From contig JAGBHM010000004.1 of the NCBI GenBank assembly GCA_017935505.1, positions 62,001-126,000 on the forward strand: a stretch of 64,000 nt of DNA. The letters are read 5' to 3'. Shown piece after piece: positions 21,272 through 30,016 of this stretch; position 1 is the first letter of the stretch; each line of letters begins with the position of its first letter. The notes beneath the pieces are model-generated. The model was not told the origin of the DNA, ran no database searches, and saw only the letters and a program-made list of their open reading frames with translations. The DNA is from Bacteroidales bacterium (GTDB lineage: Bacteria; Bacteroidota; Bacteroidia; Bacteroidales; UBA932). Both the position numbers and the translations under genes were made by a program.

Positions 21272-23578
21272 ATGTTCACGAAAGAGGATAACGATTTGAT
21301 TTATAAAGAATTTGAGTCATTACGACTTGCAAGTCTGAAACGGTGCGCCAATAAAGAGGAGTACGAAGGTGTGGTACGCGCTTTTGAGTTTGCCAATGAG
21401 GCGCACAAAGGAGTGAGGAGACGTTCAGGAGAGCCATATATACTGCACCCTATTGCTGTAGCCAAAATAGTGGTACAGGAGATTGGTCTGGGATATAAAT
21501 CAATCGTTACAGCCCTTCTTCACGACATTGTGGAGGATACCGAATATACAGTTGAAGATATCTCCAGGCTTTTTGGGGAGAAGGTGGCATCATTGGTCGA
21601 CGGACTTACAAAGATCAAGTCGGCAATGGATACCAACCACAACAAGGCACAAGGTGGTGACAAAAATGCAAAACTGTCGGAAAATCAGGAAAAGTCACTG
21701 CAAGCCGAGAATTTCAAGCGTATTCTCCTCACTTTGAATGATGATGTGAGGGTCATCCTTATAAAACTGGCAGACAGGCTGCACAACCTCCGCACAATCG
21801 ATTCGATGCCGGAGCGCAAAAAGGACAAGATTCTCAGTGAAACCATGTACATCTTCATTCCACTGGCACACAGGCTGGGTCTGTACAGCATAAAGTCGGA
21901 GATGGAGAATATATGGCTAAGATTCAGACAACCTGACGATTACGCCTACATCCAGAAGAAACTTGCTATATACACCCAGGAGAAGAGTTGTGATATAGAC
22001 CGCTTCATCGAGCCTATCGAGAAAATACTGAAGAAAGAGGGATACAAATTTACCATCAGCAAAAGGACAAAGACCCCCTACTCCATCTGGAGGAAGATGC
22101 AGAACAAGGGAATACAGTTCGACCAGATATACGATCTGTTTGCCATCAGAATAATATTCGAACCAAAGGAGGGCATAACAGAGAGGCAGCAGTGTTATGA
22201 TATATTCTCACTCATCTCGGCAGATTACATCTCTAAGCCCGACAGGTTGAGAGACTGGGTTGGACGTCCTAAATCAAATGGTTACGAGGCACTTCACTGT
22301 ACCCTAATGAGTACATTGGGCAACTGGATGGAGGTGCAGATACGCTCCAGAAGAATGGATGAGATTGCAGAACGCGGACTTGCAGCCCACTGGAGCTACA
22401 AAGGTGTCCAGAAAAACGAAAGCGAACTGGACAACTGGCTCAACATGGTAAGGGAGGTTCTTGAGAATCCGGATGTGAGTGCTCTTGAATTCCTCGACAA
22501 GTTCCATGCAAGTCTTCTCTCTTCAGAGATATATGTATTCACTCCTACCGGAGAGTCCAAAAAGCTGCAGAAAGGTGCAACTGCGCTCGATTTTGCATAT
22601 TACATCCACTCAAAAATTGGAGAGAGGGCCATTGCGGCAAAGGTAAACCTCAAACTGGTGCCGCTTTCACATGTGCTCCAGAATGGAGACCAGGTGGAGA
22701 TAATTACAGCCGAAACGCAGAAGCCCAAACGCGAGTGGCTCGATTTTGTAACCACCACAAAAGCCAAAAGGCTTATATACGACTCTTTGAAAGCAGATAT
22801 CAAAAACGCTATCAAAGAGGGACAACACGCTTTGGACCAAGCACTTGCAAAGCTGGGCGTAACACCTCAAAACAGAGTTTTCAAAAAACTTCTGCTCGAA
22901 TATAACCTCAACAACAAGGATGAGCTCTATAATAAGATAGGTACAGGACTTATCGATCTGTCGGAACTTGAAAAAGTACTGAAGAAGAACAATGAGAACA
23001 AGTTTGTAAAATTCTGGAACCTACAGTTCTTTTTCGGCAATTCTGACAAGGAGAAGGATGATCAGGAGGGTGATGATACACAGAATGAGGCAAAACGTCC
23101 GAAGGTTGACAAGAAAAAGGACTATCTGCTTGAGGAGAATCCTCTGGACAAGACCTTGTCTTACAAGGCCGCTGAGTGTTGCAACCCTATTCCAGGTGAT
23201 CCTATAATAGGTTTTCTCGATGACAACAATGAGGTTGTGATCCACAAGAAGGTGTGTCCTCATGCAATATCGCTTGCCTCTCGCCAGGGAGGAAAGATTG
23301 TAAATGCAAAATGGACCAAACATACCATCTTATCATTCCTTGCAAGAATCGGCCTTAAGGGAATAGACCGCATCGGCATTGTAAATGAAATAACAAAATA
23401 CATTACGCTCGTATTGAGTGTGAACATAAGGAAAATTCATTTTGAGACACACGACGGCATATTTGAAGGTTACATCGACCTCTATGTGCACAACACCGAG
23501 GATCTGGAAATGATTATGAAGAGAATGCTCAAAATCAAGGGAGTGGAGAGTGCTACCAGAACTGACATTAAAGAGTGA
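21272..23578 (+). CDS. spoT: Bifunctional (p)ppGpp synthetase/hydrolase (RelA/SpoT)
   Basis: Makes and degrades the stringent-response alarmone. In order: HD hydrolase domain with intact LLHDIVEDT (H84, D85), synthetase domain with KRTKTPYSIWRKM, YDLFAIRII, LHCTL and EVQIRS, TGS domain (VFTPTGESKKLQKGATALDFAYYIH), a zinc/helical region (AECCNPIPGD) and a C-terminal ACT domain. Both catalytic sites look intact, so it is a full-length bifunctional Rel (768 residues). It starts 2 bases after hydG. Confidence 0.92.
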   Translation: MFTKEDNDLIYKEFESLRLASLKRCANKEEYEGVVRAFEFANEAHKGVRRRSGEPYILHPIAVAKIVVQEIGLGYKSIVTALLHDIVEDTEYTVEDISRLFGEKVASLVDGLTKIKSAMDTNHNKAQGGDKNAKLSENQEKSLQAENFKRILLTLNDDVRVILIKLADRLHNLRTIDSMPERKKDKILSETMYIFIPLAHRLGLYSIKSEMENIWLRFRQPDDYAYIQKKLAIYTQEKSCDIDRFIEPIEKILKKEGYKFTISKRTKTPYSIWRKMQNKGIQFDQIYDLFAIRIIFEPKEGITERQQCYDIFSLISADYISKPDRLRDWVGRPKSNGYEALHCTLMSTLGNWMEVQIRSRRMDEIAERGLAAHWSYKGVQKNESELDNWLNMVREVLENPDVSALEFLDKFHASLLSSEIYVFTPTGESKKLQKGATALDFAYYIHSKIGERAIAAKVNLKLVPLSHVLQNGDQVEIITAETQKPKREWLDFVTTTKAKRLIYDSLKADIKNAIKEGQHALDQALAKLGVTPQNRVFKKLLLEYNLNNKDELYNKIGTGLIDLSELEKVLKKNNENKFVKFWNLQFFFGNSDKEKDDQEGDDTQNEAKRPKVDKKKDYLLEENPLDKTLSYKAAECCNPIPGDPIIGFLDDNNEVVIHKKVCPHAISLASRQGGKIVNAKWTKHTILSFLARIGLKGIDRIGIVNEITKYITLVLSVNIRKIHFETHDGIFEGYIDLYVHNTEDLEMIMKRMLKIKGVESATRTDIKE

Positions 23579-23586
23579 CCGTTTTT

Positions 23587-25440
23587 ATGAACAGATATAT
23601 CTCATATATAAAGAACAACATATTCAAGATTGTACCGATAGTGCTCATAGGCCTCTATTGTACCCACACATCGTCTTGCGCAAATACTACAGGTGCCCCT
23701 ACCGGCGGACCGAAAGATACAATTCCGCCAGTAATTACAGCAACAATACCTGATTCAAACGCAACCAATGTTCCAGTGCACAAGACCTCTGTAACATTGA
23801 CATTCGATGAGTATGTACAGTTGAAGGATGCCAGCAAGAATATATTCCTCTCGCCTCCACAGAAAAAGAGGCCTGAGACCAAAATCAGAGGCAAGAGTGT
23901 TGTGATCACTTTTCCGGAAGATCTGGATTCGAACCGCACCTATGCCTTGAACTTCGGAATGGCGCTTGCAGACAATAATGAGGGCAATCCACTCCCGAAT
24001 TATGTATACAGCTTCTCCACTGGAGCCACTGTCGATTCCATGCTTGTAAGCGGTACAGTGCTCGACTACTCAACACTGCTCCCGATAGAGGGCATATCTG
24101 TTGCCCTGTATGAACAGCCTGAGGACTCTTCGGTATTCAAAGTTCTTCCGAGCGCTGTAACAAAGAGTGATGTATGGGGATATTTCTGTATAAGAAATCT
24201 CAAACCTGTACCCTATGCCTTATACGCATTCAAAGATGAAAACAACAATAACATGTATGAGCCAGGTGTTGAATCTGTAGGTTTCTCAGATTCACTTGTA
24301 ACCCCGTATGTGGTAATGCACAAAGGAATGCCGCAATTGGCCATATATGATATGAAGGATACTGTTGCATGCCTTATGCGTCCGAGTGAAATGGATGTGT
24401 ATATATTTAATGAAAAGCCTGTTACACAGTATATTTCATCATACGAAAGAGTTTCGAAACGCGGTGCATATATCACCTTTGGAGCCCCAAATGTGATTAT
24501 AGATTCATTCTCAATAAAAGGCATCAAGTCTGAAAAGATAATCCAGCAATTCAATGATACTTTCGACAGCCTCTCATTTTGGATCAACGAGGGATCCAAA
24601 CTCCCTGACACACTTTATCTGGGCATAAAGTACCATAAGACCGACAGCCTTGGAAAACTTGTGCCTACCGTTGAAAACCTCAAACTTGTGGCCCCTTTTG
24701 AGAAAGACAAGAATGCAAAGGAGAAAAATAGGGACCAGCAGAAGAGGGAGCGCGAGGATCTGCTGAAATTCACACTCTCCGCAGATGCCAAAATGGTTGA
24801 GCAGAATGGTTATGTATTGGAATTTCCAGAACCCCTTGCCTATGCCGGATTCGACTCCATCCGCTTTACAATGAGTACTCCAAGAGGTATTGTAACCAAT
24901 GAGGAACTCATTATAACCCAGGACAGTACCAATGTGAGAAAGTATATCATGAAGCCAAAGGAGAACTTCAAACCCGGCAATGATTATGAACTTATAATCC
25001 CTTATGCCACTTTCAGGGACATAAACGGATTCACCAATGACTCCACTTACAACAAACTTATCCTCCCAACCGACGACAAGCTTAGCTCAATAACTCTCGA
25101 AATGGTAAATGTAAATGCCAGATACATAGTTGAGCTCGTCAATGACCAGAGGAACAGAGTGTACAGAAAATATATCATAAACAGTGATACAATACTCCTT
25201 TTCCCTTATCTCGACAAAGGCAATTACTCGATAAGGGTAACCGAGGATAAAAACAATAACGGTCTGCTCGATCCAGGCTCCATTCTGGAGAAGAGACAAC
25301 CTGAAAAAGTACGTCTCTATATGTTGGAGAATGGAGAAGATATCATAATACTTGATGAGAGGACCGATTTGGAGCAGACAGTAGATATGGAGATACTGTT
25401 CAATGGTAAAAATAGCGAAAACACAACACCGTTACAATAG
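23587..25440 (+). CDS. Lipoprotein with N-terminal Ig-like (Big_5/SbsA) domain
   Basis: A 617-residue protein from the ATG at 23587; an in-frame GTG at 23575 overlaps the stop of spoT and is less likely. The N-terminal hydrophobic stretch ends in TSSC (C31), a probable lipid anchor, followed by GAPTGGPKDTIPPVI, the usual start of this Bacteroidetes family. The first ~110 residues form an Ig-like domain (TFDEYVQLKDASKNIFLSPP). It occurs widely in Bacteroidetes but function is unknown. It is followed 2 bases later by a barrel protein, suggesting a shared envelope role. Confidence 0.8.
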   Translation: MNRYISYIKNNIFKIVPIVLIGLYCTHTSSCANTTGAPTGGPKDTIPPVITATIPDSNATNVPVHKTSVTLTFDEYVQLKDASKNIFLSPPQKKRPETKIRGKSVVITFPEDLDSNRTYALNFGMALADNNEGNPLPNYVYSFSTGATVDSMLVSGTVLDYSTLLPIEGISVALYEQPEDSSVFKVLPSAVTKSDVWGYFCIRNLKPVPYALYAFKDENNNNMYEPGVESVGFSDSLVTPYVVMHKGMPQLAIYDMKDTVACLMRPSEMDVYIFNEKPVTQYISSYERVSKRGAYITFGAPNVIIDSFSIKGIKSEKIIQQFNDTFDSLSFWINEGSKLPDTLYLGIKYHKTDSLGKLVPTVENLKLVAPFEKDKNAKEKNRDQQKREREDLLKFTLSADAKMVEQNGYVLEFPEPLAYAGFDSIRFTMSTPRGIVTNEELIITQDSTNVRKYIMKPKENFKPGNDYELIIPYATFRDINGFTNDSTYNKLILPTDDKLSSITLEMVNVNARYIVELVNDQRNRVYRKYIINSDTILLFPYLDKGNYSIRVTEDKNNNGLLDPGSILEKRQPEKVRLYMLENGEDIIILDERTDLEQTVDMEILFNGKNSENTTPLQ

Positions 25441-25442
25441 AG

Positions 25443-26237
25443 ATGCCTGCAAAAAAAATCATATCAATAACCCTCATGATACTCTTTGTGGCAGCTGCCT
25501 CTGCAGTCTTTGCCCAAAATGTTGATGACAAGAAGAAAGAGGGAGAAAAGAAGACAGTTGACATTTATAAGGAGTTCAGCGAAACATCATTTGAAGATGC
25601 TGCCATGAAGGTAAAGGACAGTACAGTTCTCACCCAGCATCTTATAGGTATAAAGGCCGGATATTCAATTGCTAAGGTTGGATTTAGCCAGGATGTTGAC
25701 CACACCGGAATAAAGAGTCCTATAAATTTTGGTATATATTATACATATTACCATTCTCTGTGGAACAGCATGCCTTTCTTTGGCTTCCAGACAGGTCTGG
25801 AGTATTCAGAAATAGGATATACAGATATTATGAAAGATAAGGATGACAATATAATATCTGAAGAAGAGCAGAGATACCAGACAGTGCAGCTTCCGCTGCT
25901 TTCGCAGTTCAGGGTTGATTTCTGGAAGATGAGGCTGATGCTGAATCTGGGCCCCTACGGATATTACATAACATCCACAAGCCTTAAGGATGGTATTCCT
26001 GAAACAACCAACAAAGCCGGTATAGGAATAATGGGTGGTGGAGGCCTTGCTCTGGTTTTCAAGCCGGTAGAGCTTCACCTTGAGTGCAACTACAGATATG
26101 CGATGTCCCATTTCTGCGACCCTAAAATCTATTCTGAACAACATTGGACATATACTCATGCCAACCAGCTGACATTCAGTCTGGGTCTCTTTTTCAGGCT
26201 TGGAGACGGCAAAAAAAATAAACAACAGGCATTGTAA
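25443..26237 (+). CDS. PorT-like outer-membrane beta-barrel protein
   Basis: A 264-residue protein with a signal peptide (to about residue 25, ending VFAQ) and a barrel pattern from about residue 65 (GIKAGYSIAKVGFS) with repeated aromatic/glycine strands, ending in a strand with LGLFFRLGDG. The segment PFFGFQTGLEYSEIGY is characteristic of small PorT/OmpA-like barrels of Bacteroidetes. It overlaps ispG by one base (TAATG) and follows the Ig-like lipoprotein. Function unknown. Confidence 0.8.
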   Translation: MPAKKIISITLMILFVAAASAVFAQNVDDKKKEGEKKTVDIYKEFSETSFEDAAMKVKDSTVLTQHLIGIKAGYSIAKVGFSQDVDHTGIKSPINFGIYYTYYHSLWNSMPFFGFQTGLEYSEIGYTDIMKDKDDNIISEEEQRYQTVQLPLLSQFRVDFWKMRLMLNLGPYGYYITSTSLKDGIPETTNKAGIGIMGGGGLALVFKPVELHLECNYRYAMSHFCDPKIYSEQHWTYTHANQLTFSLGLFFRLGDGKKNKQQAL

Positions 26238-27577
26238 TGAGAAATTTGGAAGTAAAGGTAAAAGATATAACAATAGGCGGCAACTCCCCTATTGTGGTGC
26301 AAACAATGTGCAATACCCATACTCAGGATGTTGCACCATCTGTAGAGCAGTGCAAGGAGATGATTGGGGCAGGTGCAAAGATAATAAGGCTCACAACTCA
26401 GGGGTTGAAAGAGGTTGAAGCTCTAAAAGAGATCAAGAGGCAACTTCTGGAAGAGGGCTATACAACACCGCTTGTTGCAGATGTCCATTTCAGTTCAGAT
26501 GTAGCCATTGCTGCAGCATCCGTAGCCGATAAAGTGAGGATAAACCCTGGCAATTTTGCGAAGGAGCATGAAGAGGCTAAACGTCAGTTTGCCAAATTTA
26601 TTGAGGTCTGTAAAGAGCATGGCACTGCAGTCAGAATTGGATTAAACCACGGTTCTCTTGGCGAAAGGATAATAAATCTCTACGGTGATACACCTCTTGG
26701 CATGAAGGAGGCTGTAATGGAGTGGCTGGAGATGTGCGTGGAGAATGATTTCTACAATGTCGTTGTCTCGCTCAAAGCCAGCAATACAATTGTGATGGCC
26801 ACTGCATACAGGTTGCTCAAAGAGGCTATGGAACAGAGAGGTGTGGTATTTCCGCTTCACCTTGGCGTAACAGAAGCCGGCAACGGCGATATGGGAAGAA
26901 TAAAATCTGCCGTTGGCATAGGTGCCCTTCTCTCAGAGGGCATTGGTGACACTATCCGTGTATCACTCACAGAAAATCCTGTAAATGAAATACCTGCAGC
27001 TCAAACAATTGCAGACTACTTCAAAAAAGACGGCGAATTTCACAATAATATAAAGGTTGTGACAGAGCAGATATCATCCGGCAAGGTTCCCCATTTCCAT
27101 TTCGAGGAAAAGAGCTGGAATGAGTTTATAATAAAGGCTTCATCACTGTTCGGACCGCTTCTGCTCGACAAAAAAATTGATGACCTTTCTGTAAGCTGCC
27201 AGATCGGTTCAGACCTCTTTGCAGATGATTCAGAGAAGATAGCAGAGTTTAAGGATAACCTGATGCAGGCCTCAAGAAGAAAATTTACCAAACCTGAATA
27301 TATTGCATGTCCGGGATGTGGAAGAACCCTATATAATCTGGAGGAGACATTCAACGAAGTCAAAAAGCGTACATCACACCTTAAAGGGATGAGAATTGCC
27401 GTTATGGGATGTATTGTAAATGGTCCAGGAGAGATGGCTGACGCCGATTACGGATATGTTGGTGAGGGCAAAGGTAAGGTTGCAATTTACAGAGGAAAAG
27501 AGCCGGTAATGCGCTCTGTGCCACAAGAAGAGGCCATTGATGCCTTACTACGCATAATAGAAGAGGACAGCAAATAA
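26237..27577 (+). CDS. ispG: 4-hydroxy-3-methylbut-2-enyl diphosphate synthase
   Basis: Seventh-step [4Fe-4S] enzyme of the MEP isoprenoid pathway. The N-terminal TIM barrel is clear (PIVVQTMCNTHTQD, VRINPGNF, IGLNHGSLGERI). The cluster cysteines are C358, C361 and C392 (ACPGCGR and VMGCIVNGPGE). The protein is 446 residues: longer than the 372-residue E. coli type by a segment of roughly 90 residues at about 260-350, but much shorter than the ~600-residue form with a full middle domain usual in Bacteroidales. See findings. It is the last gene of the plus-strand run. Confidence 0.93.
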   Translation: MRNLEVKVKDITIGGNSPIVVQTMCNTHTQDVAPSVEQCKEMIGAGAKIIRLTTQGLKEVEALKEIKRQLLEEGYTTPLVADVHFSSDVAIAAASVADKVRINPGNFAKEHEEAKRQFAKFIEVCKEHGTAVRIGLNHGSLGERIINLYGDTPLGMKEAVMEWLEMCVENDFYNVVVSLKASNTIVMATAYRLLKEAMEQRGVVFPLHLGVTEAGNGDMGRIKSAVGIGALLSEGIGDTIRVSLTENPVNEIPAAQTIADYFKKDGEFHNNIKVVTEQISSGKVPHFHFEEKSWNEFIIKASSLFGPLLLDKKIDDLSVSCQIGSDLFADDSEKIAEFKDNLMQASRRKFTKPEYIACPGCGRTLYNLEETFNEVKKRTSHLKGMRIAVMGCIVNGPGEMADADYGYVGEGKGKVAIYRGKEPVMRSVPQEEAIDALLRIIEEDSK

Positions 27578-27592
27578 TGCTGCCCTCTTTCT
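27562..27592 (+). terminator. Imperfect hairpin overlapping the ispG stop
   Basis: AGAGGACAGC (27562-27571) pairs with GCTGCCCTCT (27579-27588) with one mismatch, followed by a pyrimidine-rich tract. It includes the stop codon of ispG and lies before the convergent nfeD gene. Confidence 0.5.
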
Positions 27593-27615
27593 CTATTATA
27601 TATATGTATACTTAC

Positions 27616-28983
27616 TTATTTTCTGCGACAATAGAGTATCCCCTGCTCAACCCTTGAAACCTCTATCTCCTCCCCTTTTGCAGCGAATCCGCAATTAATT
27701 TGCGCATAATATCTCTTACCCTCAACCTCCACAGTTCCAGAGGGTTTCAGATCTGTTACAACTATACCATACTTTCCAACAAGATGCTGCAATGAGTCTG
27801 TCTCAACCCCCACAAAGCCCTCTTCACTGGTAAGATCCTTCTTGAGTGCTATACGCGAAAACATCTTTGTGCCATAAAGTTTTGCAGCCAGATATATTGA
27901 GCCGAAGAGCGATGCGGTCATGCTCACAGTAACTATCGCAAATGGTTTTAGAGCCGGCCTGAGATTCAATTTACCGTCGAATGAGAGCAGATCGTTGTCA
28001 ACCATGGCAAAAGCCAGTCCCACAATCATAAGGATAATGCCGCTGACTCCGGCCACTCCAAATCCGGGCAGAACAAATATCTCGACACCCATCAGAATGA
28101 CTCCGGCAATAAATGCAACCATCTCCCAGTTCTGCACCAGCCCTTCGAGGTACAGCGGTGCAAAATAGAGCACCGAGCCTGTTATTGCAGCTATCAGCGG
28201 AAATCCAATGCCGGGACTCTGCATTTCAAAATATATTCCACCTATTATCAGCATCAGAAGCAGCCCCTGTACTGCAGGAGAGAGCAGAAAATCAAGAATT
28301 TTATCAACAACACTCTCTTTATGGTAGACAATTTTATGGTCTCCCTCTGCTATCATCGATACAACCTCCTCAATATCAGCCGCAATACCCTCACAATAAC
28401 CATTTTCAACCGCCTCTGTCGGGGTAAAGCTAAGTACGCTGTCCTTGCTCACCATAGCCTGGGCAACAGCAGGATCCCTGTGCCAGAATTCAACGGTATC
28501 TCCATCGGCAGTAACAAATCTCTTCTTGCCGTGACTTTCTGCCGTTGAGCGCATCATCGCACGCATGAATGACTGATATTTGTCGGGCATGACTTCTCCC
28601 TGGGCATTTACAACTGTGGCGGCACCAATTGAGCTGCCCGATGTCATATATATTGAGTCGCAAGCAATGGAGATAAGTGCTCCGGCAGATGCTGCCTGCA
28701 CATTTACAAACGACACCACAGGTATCGGGAACTTCAGAATTGCATTGCGTATGCTGTCTGCGACATCTACAGCTCCCCCATATGTATTCATATCTATAAT
28801 ACAGTAGTCTGCGCCTGCTTTCAAAGCACCGTCGAGTCCCTTATTCATACTTCTTAAAGCAGCTTTGTCGATATCATGATGCAGCTTCACCACATAGAAA
28901 GAGAGGGAGTCTGCAGCATGCAGAAGTGTTGAAATAGAGAGGAATAGTGTGCAGAACAGTGTAAATGGAGTGTATCGTTTCAT
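27616..28983 (-). CDS. NfeD-family membrane-bound serine protease
   Basis: A 455-residue protein: signal peptide, ClpP-like protease domain (DMNTYGGAVDVADSIRNAI, and VQAASAGALIS whose Ser is the candidate nucleophile; also SGSSIGAATVV), then about four membrane segments (about residues 230-350) and a C-terminal OB-fold domain (GKYGIVVTDLKPSGTVEVEG). Long NfeD proteins cooperate with stomatin-like partners in membrane quality control. No stomatin gene is adjacent here. Transcribed opposite to ispG and likely in line with the lysO genes upstream (11-base gap). Confidence 0.88.
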   Translation of the reverse strand: MKRYTPFTLFCTLFLSISTLLHAADSLSFYVVKLHHDIDKAALRSMNKGLDGALKAGADYCIIDMNTYGGAVDVADSIRNAILKFPIPVVSFVNVQAASAGALISIACDSIYMTSGSSIGAATVVNAQGEVMPDKYQSFMRAMMRSTAESHGKKRFVTADGDTVEFWHRDPAVAQAMVSKDSVLSFTPTEAVENGYCEGIAADIEEVVSMIAEGDHKIVYHKESVVDKILDFLLSPAVQGLLLMLIIGGIYFEMQSPGIGFPLIAAITGSVLYFAPLYLEGLVQNWEMVAFIAGVILMGVEIFVLPGFGVAGVSGIILMIVGLAFAMVDNDLLSFDGKLNLRPALKPFAIVTVSMTASLFGSIYLAAKLYGTKMFSRIALKKDLTSEEGFVGVETDSLQHLVGKYGIVVTDLKPSGTVEVEGKRYYAQINCGFAAKGEEIEVSRVEQGILYCRRK

Positions 28984-28994
28984 AAATGTATAAT

Positions 28995-29645
28995 TTAACC
29001 CAAAGATATAAAGAATGTAAGAAAAAGAGGAACAGAAAAGTCTACCACAACTCCGTGGAATATAGAAAGCGGCACATATTCATTCCCAGCAGTTTTCTGT
29101 ATTATAGGCAATGTGGTATCCATTGATGTTGCCCCTCCAGAGGAGATTGGTGCAAGTTTCCCGAAGAATCTCACCATCAACGGAGCAAACGCAATGGTTA
29201 TCAGCTCCCTCAATATATTGGCAGCCAATGCAATTGTTCCAATCTCCGCACCTCTTGCCTCATTGAGGAATATGCTCGACAACGAGTAATATCCAAACCC
29301 GGCCCCTACAGAGATCGAATCTGCAAGGCTCAGACTCCCCGTCTCCGCCAATCCTCCAAATGCTCCCAAAGAGGAGGCCAACCTCAAAATTCCCCAAGCC
29401 AGCACTGCACCTGCAAATGTACCTGCCATTGTTGAAAACGGAAGAAGAAGCATCCTTTTGGGCTGCGATTTAATTGTCTTCACAACCTCTTTATCCAACC
29501 CCAAATTAAGTCCCACAAGGAACATCAGCAGATAGAGGATATATTTTGAAATTGCAGAAAAATCAAAATCCGACGGAACTATCCCAAATACCGCCAAAAA
29601 CAGCCCTACAACAAACGATGACAATATTATAATACTAGCTGCCAT
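28995..29645 (-). CDS. lysO: Lysine exporter LysO, C-terminal part
   Basis: The DUF340/LysO family C-terminal part: 216 residues with about five or six membrane helices and the motif LADSISVGAGFGYYSLSSIF, where the conserved acidic and aromatic residues of the family lie. I chose ATG 29645 over two upstream GTG codons because of a purine-rich AGGGGAGGGG just ahead of it. It overlaps the N-terminal gene by 11 bases. In E. coli LysO (YbjE) is one protein that exports lysine; here it is split, as in other Bacteroidetes. Confidence 0.85.
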   Translation of the reverse strand: MAASIIILSSFVVGLFLAVFGIVPSDFDFSAISKYILYLLMFLVGLNLGLDKEVVKTIKSQPKRMLLLPFSTMAGTFAGAVLAWGILRLASSLGAFGGLAETGSLSLADSISVGAGFGYYSLSSIFLNEARGAEIGTIALAANILRELITIAFAPLMVRFFGKLAPISSGGATSMDTTLPIIQKTAGNEYVPLSIFHGVVVDFSVPLFLTFFISLG

Positions 29646-29913
29646 CACCACCCCTCCCCTTTATATATTTATAGAATATTCCGGCTGTAACACAACTTCC
29701 CAAAACCGCACATAGCGATAATACGGCCGCAGAAACCCCGATATGGGCAAACCTCGAGACAAGCTGTTCATTGAATCCCAGCTCAATACCCAACACCATA
29801 AGCAGAAGTGATATCACAACCAGAATGCATTTAGACAGCTCCACCTTCACAAAGCCTCCCAGCAGTCTTCCCAGCAGAAGGCCCAAAAACATCAAAGCCA
29901 GGGCTATATACAT
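29635..29913 (-). CDS. Lysine exporter LysO, N-terminal part
   Basis: A 92-residue membrane protein with three hydrophobic helices (about residues 1-22, 30-46 and 55-80) equivalent to the first section of E. coli LysO. The reading frame closes just after the start of the C-terminal gene, giving a translationally coupled pair. The two proteins presumably assemble into one exporter. With lysine fermentation in the same genome region, this could control lysine overflow or dipeptide-derived lysine. Confidence 0.8.
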   Translation of the reverse strand: MYIALALMFLGLLLGRLLGGFVKVELSKCILVVISLLLMVLGIELGFNEQLVSRFAHIGVSAAVLSLCAVLGSCVTAGIFYKYIKGRGGDGS

Positions 29914-29964
29914 AATTCAAAAAATAATTATAGAATATTTCCACTAATATACGGCTTTATTTTT

Positions 29965-29972
29965 TATATTTG
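29965..29972 (+). promoter_or_regulatory. Bacteroidetes -7 element for the C69 dipeptidase
   Basis: TATATTTG fits TAnnTTTG, 44 bases upstream of the ATG at 30017, in the 103-base divergent region between lysO and the dipeptidase gene. No clear -33 element. Confidence 0.5.
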
Positions 29973-30016
29973 TATCCATTACCCTTATCTTTTAAAACTT
30001 TTAAGACCCTATAGTT

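Noticed and set aside
28995-29913. Frameshift breaking lysO
   Set aside because: The two frames have normal starts, a ribosome-binding-like purine tract before the second and an overlap typical of coupled genes; a split gene is more likely than an error.
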